From Ruminococcaceae bacterium UBA1730 (GTDB taxonomy: Bacteria > Bacillota > Clostridia > Oscillospirales > Acutalibacteraceae), in NCBI GenBank assembly GCA_002315935.1, contig DCII01000025.1:1-20268 (forward strand): 20,268 bases of DNA, read 5' to 3'. The stretch's first letter is position 1. Each line of letters opens with the position of its first letter. A program made the translations under genes and the position numbers. The notes under the pieces are model-generated. The model had not been told where the DNA came from, searched no databases, and was given only the letters and a program-made list of their open reading frames with translations. Below are positions 15,859 through 20,268 of the stretch, in pieces.

Positions 15859-16725
15859 ATGAATCTGTGGACTGATGTTTTTTTAGGGAAAGCGGCAAAT
15901 TTTCTGACCGCCTTTGTCAATGTGTTTCTGATGATATTCAACACTTCTCACATGGAAGCAAAGCCGGTTTCCCTTTCGCTTGATGATTACAGGCTTGTTT
16001 TTTCAGAGGAATTTGACGGCAATTCTCTTGACAGAAGCGTATGGAGACCTCATAACAAGGAAGGTCTGCGAAAGGGCGGATACTGGAGCTTTGACCAAGC
16101 AAGCGTTAAAGACGGTTTTCTGACGATAAGAACTGAATACCTCGATAACGGAAAATTCGGAAGCGGCTGGTATACGGCAGGAATTTCAACCAAAGGTCTT
16201 TACGAAAGAAAATACGGATATTATGAATGCAGATGCAAGCTTCCGAAGGGTAAGGGAATGTGGTCTGCATTCTGGTTAACAAACAGCAATGCCAGCAAGG
16301 TTTTGAATGACGGAACCAAGGGACAGGAAATTGATGTTTTTGAATCACCTTTTTATTATCTCAATGGCGAAAGGTCATGGAAGATAACAAGCAATATCCA
16401 TTATAACGGTTATGAGCTTCAGACAAAATATAAAAATGTCCGAATAACAGCTCTCGACAATGACCCATACGAAAATTTCAATACATACGGTCTTCTCTGG
16501 ACTGAGAACGAATATGTTTTCTATATCAACGGTCATGAAATCGCTCGCACAAGCTACGGCGGCGTTTCTCGGGAGGATGAATTCATGATTCTTTCCTGCG
16601 AGGTTGACGGTGCGGCGGCAACACCGACCTTCGGTTGGTCGGGAAACATTAAAAGAAACGAAGCCGATTCATTCAAAGCGGATTTCATAGTTGATTATGT
16701 CAGAGTATACGAACCAAAGCAATAA
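15859..16725 (+). CDS. GH16 family endo-glycanase, membrane-associated
   Basis: A 288-residue glycoside hydrolase family 16 protein. The concanavalin-like domain covers about 44-286, opening with LVFSEEFDG and ending with VDYVRVYEP. The catalytic motif EIDVFE gives nucleophile E157, D159 and acid/base E162; WYTAGIS and GMWSAFWL are typical flanking blocks. The EIDVFE spacing (ExDxxE) rather than ExDxE places it with laminarinase/agarase/porphyranase-like members rather than lichenases. The exact beta-linked substrate cannot be read. A hydrophobic stretch (about 12-28, FLTAFVNVFLMIF) without a good cleavage site suggests an uncleaved anchor or signal. The ATG follows AAGGGGA, which overlaps the ywlG stop. 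Last gene of its operon; a hairpin follows after four bases and the polysaccharide deacetylase gene converges. Confidence 0.92.
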   Translation: MNLWTDVFLGKAANFLTAFVNVFLMIFNTSHMEAKPVSLSLDDYRLVFSEEFDGNSLDRSVWRPHNKEGLRKGGYWSFDQASVKDGFLTIRTEYLDNGKFGSGWYTAGISTKGLYERKYGYYECRCKLPKGKGMWSAFWLTNSNASKVLNDGTKGQEIDVFESPFYYLNGERSWKITSNIHYNGYELQTKYKNVRITALDNDPYENFNTYGLLWTENEYVFYINGHEIARTSYGGVSREDEFMILSCEVDGAAATPTFGWSGNIKRNEADSFKADFIVDYVRVYEPKQ

Positions 16726-16729
16726 TTCA

Positions 16730-16768
16730 AGCCTGCACTCCGGAGCGGAATGCAGGCTCTTATTATTT
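16730..16768. terminator. Hairpin terminator between converging GH16 and deacetylase genes
   Basis: AGCCTGCA (16730-16737) pairs with TGCAGGCT (16751-16758); after one C/A mismatch TCCG pairs with CGGA around a GAG loop. It begins four bases after the GH16 stop and ends four bases from the deacetylase stop. The plus-strand tail is CTTATTATTT; the minus-strand tail TGAATTATT is poorer. It probably serves both sides. Confidence 0.78.
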
Positions 16769-17560
16769 ATTCAGCAGATAAAAATCCGTATTCGAAATGC
16801 AGACAACATCATCTGCCTCGCTCATCATTTTAATCAGCTTTTCAAGCTCGTCATATTTGTCAAAGGCTTCAAGCTCATATCCGTGACCCCAGACATAGAA
16901 AAGCTTATCATCGCCGTCATCCTGAAGAAATTTCTCGGCAAGGTCAAAAAGCGAATCATCAAGAATACTGCAGGTCGGTTGCCATTTAAGAAAATCGGAA
17001 GGAAAATCAAAGCTGAAGGTCGGCGTTGTGCATCTTGCGTATTTAATCGTGGTATACCTTCTGATATTCTCAACTGATTCTTCCGTAAACTCCGTATCTC
17101 CACCTGAATACGCCATTCCAACGGGATATTTTCCCGTCATAGCTCCGAGCTTCAATGCATCTTTTTCAAGCTCAAGCCATAAGCCAAGAGGATTATTGTC
17201 ATATCTTTTCAGAGATTCATGCTTATAGCCGTGAACGGCAATATCAAAGCCGTCATACGCCCCTGCCCTGATTTCTTTTTCTGTCAGCCGCAGATGAGAT
17301 GTTCCGGGCTTTCCTATTGCATCGCCAACCCATTCCCAATTTGCACCGCAGAGACCGGAATTGATGTTAAAGGTTATGCCCTTGAAATTATACTTTCTGC
17401 AAATTTCAATTATTTTATAATCCTGCGTTATTCCGTCATCAAAGCTCAATGTGAAATATTTTTTTCCTTTTGTCTGAACACTCGGTTCTTCGGGAGCTTT
17501 AACAAAGCCGTTGAATAGAAATGCAACGATTGTTGCCGCAATAATGCTCAGAATTTTCAA
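16763..17560 (-). CDS. Polysaccharide deacetylase (NodB / CE4-like), membrane-anchored or secreted
   Basis: A 265-residue protein. The N-terminal hydrophobic segment (about 2-20) is a signal or anchor. The NodB fold follows with motif 1 SFDDG (39-43, D41 and D42), motif 2 HGYKH (H110 and H114, the metal-binding HxxxH), an intermediate YSGGDTEFT segment, and a late histidine in WGHGYEL (H226). The family removes N- or O-acetyl groups from polysaccharides such as peptidoglycan, chitin or exopolysaccharide; the substrate here is not evident. The start is TTG with AAGGTGA six bases upstream; no ATG lies near and the hydrophobic segment begins here. It is 16 bases downstream of the GH-A glycosidase gene and is last in a three-gene operon. 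It could deacetylate the glycan those two enzymes process, which is inference from context. Confidence 0.88.
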   Translation of the reverse strand: MKILSIIAATIVAFLFNGFVKAPEEPSVQTKGKKYFTLSFDDGITQDYKIIEICRKYNFKGITFNINSGLCGANWEWVGDAIGKPGTSHLRLTEKEIRAGAYDGFDIAVHGYKHESLKRYDNNPLGLWLELEKDALKLGAMTGKYPVGMAYSGGDTEFTEESVENIRRYTTIKYARCTTPTFSFDFPSDFLKWQPTCSILDDSLFDLAEKFLQDDGDDKLFYVWGHGYELEAFDKYDELEKLIKMMSEADDVVCISNTDFYLLNK

Positions 17561-17576
17561 TTCAAATCACCTTAAC

Positions 17577-18794
17577 TCACTTGATGTTTCCGAATGCTTC
17601 TTTTACCGCATAATATGACGGCTTTTCCTTTTCTTCGCAGGTAACAAGTCCCCATCTTGTTTCGGTCGGGCAGTCCTCCTGACCGCAGACATAGCAGCTT
17701 TCGTCATCACGCCAGCAATAGATAATCAGTCCGCCCATGAAATCAAGACTTTTAAGTCTCGGAATAATATCCTTATAGAATTTTGCCTGACCCTCCGAGG
17801 TGTGAGGATAACCCGGTATTACGCAGGTTTTCGGAAGCTCTTTATAGAAATGATTTGTAAATTCCGAACGGAAAATATAGTTGGCATAGTTACTGTGCTC
17901 CTGTGCACAATGCTTGACATATTCTCTCATTCTTTCGGGCATATGCTCAAGAAAAGCATCAATATTTGCACAGGCATCTTTTTTATTCTTTGCTCCGTAT
18001 GATTTGATAATATCAAGCTTTTCCTGCTTTGTTTTCGGCTTTCCGCCGCTGATATATCCGAATTCGCAAAGGATAATCGGCTTACCCGTGAATTCCCATA
18101 AATAACGGAGAAGAGCTTCAAACATCCACATTGTTCCGAAGAAGAAGCATCCCATATATATATCAATTCCTACATAATCGAAATATTCCATATAGGGTTT
18201 AAGATAAATATTAAGGTCAACCTGCGGACCTGCACAGTTATAGCCAACGGGAAGGTCACCCTTGAAGGGAGCCATCGCCTTGGCACAGATTCCGATGAAT
18301 TCAGCTCCCTCTTTAACCGAAAAAGGCAGGGTAAATCTCGGAATGCCGATTTCATTTGCAATCTGGAATGCTCCGCATAAATCCTTGAGGTCTTTGACAA
18401 GAAATTCCGAAATCTCGGCAATCTTCTTTTTATCCTCTTCTTTTCTAACATCTATTCCGTTCGAAAGAAAATGGTCGGGAAACGGAGTTACCGCCATAAC
18501 CTTCATGCCGTTGTCACGGAAGCTCCTGACCCTCTCCTTGAAGCCTTTATATGCTTCGGTTTCGTTGCCGTTTTCGTCAAACGGAAAAGGAATATCAAAT
18601 CTTGTCCATTCGATATTTGCTCCCTTGACCTGCTCAAAGTTATCTCTCGGATGGCAGATGCCTTTTATAAAGCCTGTTTTCTCAAGAAATCTCTTTGTTG
18701 CATCGTTGCTTTGCGGTTTGAAATAAGATTTGACAAGACTTTTCGGCAGGTATTTAAGTGTTGGTTTAACCTGATCAAGAATAAAATTTTCCAA
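17577..18794 (-). CDS. Clan GH-A glycoside hydrolase-like protein, family unassigned
   Basis: A 405-residue protein with a TIM-barrel glycosidase pattern: an early WTRFDIPFP strand, IANE with N147-E148 as likely acid/base after strand 4, and CEFG with E244 as likely nucleophile after strand 7, then a terminal WGLV...KPSYYAVKEAF segment common in GH5/GH39/GH42-like enzymes. I cannot place it in a numbered family. No signal peptide or membrane helix is seen, unlike its two operon partners, so it may act in the cytosol. Near the end three cysteines (C367, C370, C375) form a CxxCx4C cluster. The start is probably TTG 18794, which has GGGGTGA five bases upstream; a GTG at 18803 overlaps the previous gene's TGA but has no ribosome site. 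Both readings imply coupling with the GH39-like gene. Confidence 0.75.
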   Translation of the reverse strand: MENFILDQVKPTLKYLPKSLVKSYFKPQSNDATKRFLEKTGFIKGICHPRDNFEQVKGANIEWTRFDIPFPFDENGNETEAYKGFKERVRSFRDNGMKVMAVTPFPDHFLSNGIDVRKEEDKKKIAEISEFLVKDLKDLCGAFQIANEIGIPRFTLPFSVKEGAEFIGICAKAMAPFKGDLPVGYNCAGPQVDLNIYLKPYMEYFDYVGIDIYMGCFFFGTMWMFEALLRYLWEFTGKPIILCEFGYISGGKPKTKQEKLDIIKSYGAKNKKDACANIDAFLEHMPERMREYVKHCAQEHSNYANYIFRSEFTNHFYKELPKTCVIPGYPHTSEGQAKFYKDIIPRLKSLDFMGGLIIYCWRDDESCYVCGQEDCPTETRWGLVTCEEKEKPSYYAVKEAFGNIK

Positions 18795-18799
18795 AATTA

Positions 18800-20152
18800 T
18801 CACCCCAAAAATGTAATATAGAGCATTGAACCGCTTTCGATTTTCTTCGGGAGCGGAATTTCAACCCATTCGCAGTTTTCGTTGACGGTATAACATTTGT
18901 CAACGGTGTATTCTCCTGCATCAATTTTCAGTTTTCTGTCTTTTTTCTCGGAAACATTTGAAATCAGAAGAGCCTGACCGTCTTCGCCCTTTGCGGCAAC
19001 GGCATATAAATCCTTGCGGAGGTTATCTTTAATCTCAACCTGATTGCCGAGCTTATAAAGCTGACCGAATGCCCAAAAGCCGTAATAGGCAGGTGTTGGT
19101 TCGCCGCCCTCAAAGAACATTCCTGCATGGAGAGCACCTGTTGCAATTGCACAGTAATAATGAGCCAAATCAAGCTTCTGATTTTGAAACATCAAAAGCA
19201 TCGAGGCTTGATTTGCACCGTATCTTCGACCTATTTTGTCATTTTCAGTCGGATTATAATTCCATTCGTTACAGATGATTTCCGCATCGCCGTAGCCTGC
19301 TTCTTCCAGCTTTTCGCCGACATATTCAATGTAACGGGAATTTCTTTCGGTTGTTGTGTAACTGTGCCACGAAAAGAAATCCATCGGAGAATTATGTTCT
19401 TTGATATATTTGAGAAAATTTTCGAAATATATAACAAAATACTGATTTCTCGAGGTTGCTCCGGTGTTGAGTGCGTTTGTTTTTGTCAATGCGTAAAATC
19501 CGCAGGAGCCGTAACCGCCGATTTTGAGGTCGGGAAACTTTTCTTTAAGGTATTTTGCCGAAACATCATAAAGGCGAAAAAACTCTTCGTCTGTTCCGAT
19601 CCAGAAATGATTATCGTTTATATCATCGCTGTTTTCAGGCTCGTTCCAGATTTCCCAGTATTCAATTCCGTATTCAAATCCATCTGCCCAGCCTTCGTTA
19701 TAGTGAAGAATAATATGTTCACAAATCTGTGCCCACTTTGTGTAATCGGCAGGAGGAACAAGATAATCATGTTGAAGAATCGGGTCACTGTAACTTATTC
19801 CGAGACGGAAAAAAGGCTCCATTCCGGCATCAACAATAGCCGCCAGAACCTTATCGCTTGCGGCGAAGTTATATGAGCTTTCATCATTGACATCCTTTGA
19901 AAAATCAGGAAAAACATTATGAATATCGGTGCAGTTAATATCATGAGTTCTGCACGATGTCATATTTGCATCGGTGAAATATTTATTTATTTCGCTGTCA
20001 AGCTCATATTCGGGCATTCTGCCGATATTGTGAACGGGTCTGATTTCATCAACGATATTGTCAAAATTTATTTCAATAACATTGGATGGAAAAATAAGCT
20101 GAAAAAGAGAAATAAAAAATGCGGTTACCGCCGCTATTGCCTGCTGAAACAA
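18800..20152 (-). CDS. GH39-like glycoside hydrolase, membrane-anchored or secreted
   Basis: A 450-residue protein. A hydrophobic N-terminal segment (about 5-21) acts as signal or anchor. A TIM barrel (about 28-370) carries acid/base E171 in YWEIWNEPEN and nucleophile E296 in IICNEWNY, the layout of GH39 beta-xylosidases and of exopolysaccharide glycosidases such as PslG. Other barrel landmarks are FFRLGIS and FFSWHSY. A C-terminal beta-sandwich (about 375-450) follows, as in GH39. The substrate is unknown, and assignment to GH39 rather than a neighbouring family is by pattern only. The start is TTG at 20152 with a perfect GGAGGTG five bases upstream; the next Met is residue 46, inside the domain. 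First gene of the operon, with a promoter just upstream; its stop overlaps the region where the next gene starts. Confidence 0.85.
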   Translation of the reverse strand: MFQQAIAAVTAFFISLFQLIFPSNVIEINFDNIVDEIRPVHNIGRMPEYELDSEINKYFTDANMTSCRTHDINCTDIHNVFPDFSKDVNDESSYNFAASDKVLAAIVDAGMEPFFRLGISYSDPILQHDYLVPPADYTKWAQICEHIILHYNEGWADGFEYGIEYWEIWNEPENSDDINDNHFWIGTDEEFFRLYDVSAKYLKEKFPDLKIGGYGSCGFYALTKTNALNTGATSRNQYFVIYFENFLKYIKEHNSPMDFFSWHSYTTTERNSRYIEYVGEKLEEAGYGDAEIICNEWNYNPTENDKIGRRYGANQASMLLMFQNQKLDLAHYYCAIATGALHAGMFFEGGEPTPAYYGFWAFGQLYKLGNQVEIKDNLRKDLYAVAAKGEDGQALLISNVSEKKDRKLKIDAGEYTVDKCYTVNENCEWVEIPLPKKIESGSMLYITFLG

Positions 20153-20187
20153 AACAACACCTCCGTATTTATTAACAATGTTTTTTT

Positions 20188-20216
20188 ATTTTATCATATA
20201 TGTAACGAAAAAGCAA
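20188..20216 (-). promoter_or_regulatory. Sigma-A promoter of the GH39-like operon
   Basis: The minus strand has TTGCTT (20216-20211), a 17-base spacer and TAAAAT (20193-20188). Transcription should begin near 20181, giving a leader of about 29 bases before the TTG start. The rest of 20217-20268 shows nothing further that I can name. Confidence 0.6.
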
Positions 20217-20268
20217 TTATCGGCAAGCAAGATTTTTGAGTATGTTTTCGGTGTGAAAAAGGCACAAA

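Noticed and set aside
19127..19876. A 249-residue plus-strand reading frame opposite the GH39-like gene
   Set aside because: It lies wholly antisense to a gene with clear catalytic motifs and a strong ribosome site, has a Cys/Phe/Ile-heavy composition with no recognisable domain, and lacks a proper ribosome binding site.
1..20268. CRISPR array, insertion sequence, phage or toxin-antitoxin genes
   Set aside because: No regularly spaced repeats, terminal inverted repeats, transposase/integrase motifs or small toxin-antitoxin pairs were seen; composition is even across the window.

Overview
The window looks like chromosome of a low-to-mid GC Gram-positive gut or rumen anaerobe of the Clostridia, probably Oscillospirales/Ruminococcaceae-like. 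This rests on gene content: an enoate-reductase-type flavoenzyme with a 4Fe-4S centre, an ECF S component, UPF0340/YwlG, a DUF5696 lipoprotein, an OmpR/VanS-type two-component pair and several glycosidases. Strong GGAGG-type ribosome binding sites, sigma-A promoters and frequent TTG starts agree. Genus is inference. I see no tRNA, rRNA, CRISPR array, insertion sequence or phage gene. Fifteen to sixteen genes fill almost all of the DNA and no gene-free stretch exceeds about 230 bases.

Layout. Bases 1-118 hold a near-perfect leftward promoter that fires out of the window. Next, on the minus strand, come an NADH:flavin oxidoreductase (119-2179) and a two-gene unit of a Nudix protein and a small multidrug-export-family membrane protein (3565-2309), which ends in a clear terminator. 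A divergent region (3575-3798) then opens a plus-strand run with very tight junctions: response regulator, histidine kinase, DUF5696 lipoprotein, MIF-type tautomerase, a short membrane-anchored helix-hairpin-helix protein and, after 54 bases, asparaginyl-tRNA synthetase (3799-10369). A hairpin usable on both strands separates asnS from a leftward pair, a cytosolic GH2 beta-galactosidase-type enzyme followed after one base by a secreted metallophosphoesterase (14568-10419).

A second divergent promoter region (14569-14719) starts a plus-strand trio: ECF transporter S component, YwlG/UPF0340 and a membrane-associated GH16 glycanase (14720-16725). It converges, again over a shared hairpin, on a leftward operon of a GH39-like glycosidase, a cytosolic-looking clan GH-A glycosidase and an anchored polysaccharide deacetylase (20152-16763).

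The most interesting parts are (a) the deacetylase/GH-A/GH39-like operon facing GH16, which looks like an uncharacterised polysaccharide-processing locus; (b) the two-component system co-transcribed with a DUF5696 lipoprotein and a tautomerase; (c) a GH2 enzyme with a changed active-site position; and (d) a Nudix enzyme fused to a degenerate pyrophosphatase-like domain. No single feature proves a wholly new system. All functions beyond family level are inference.
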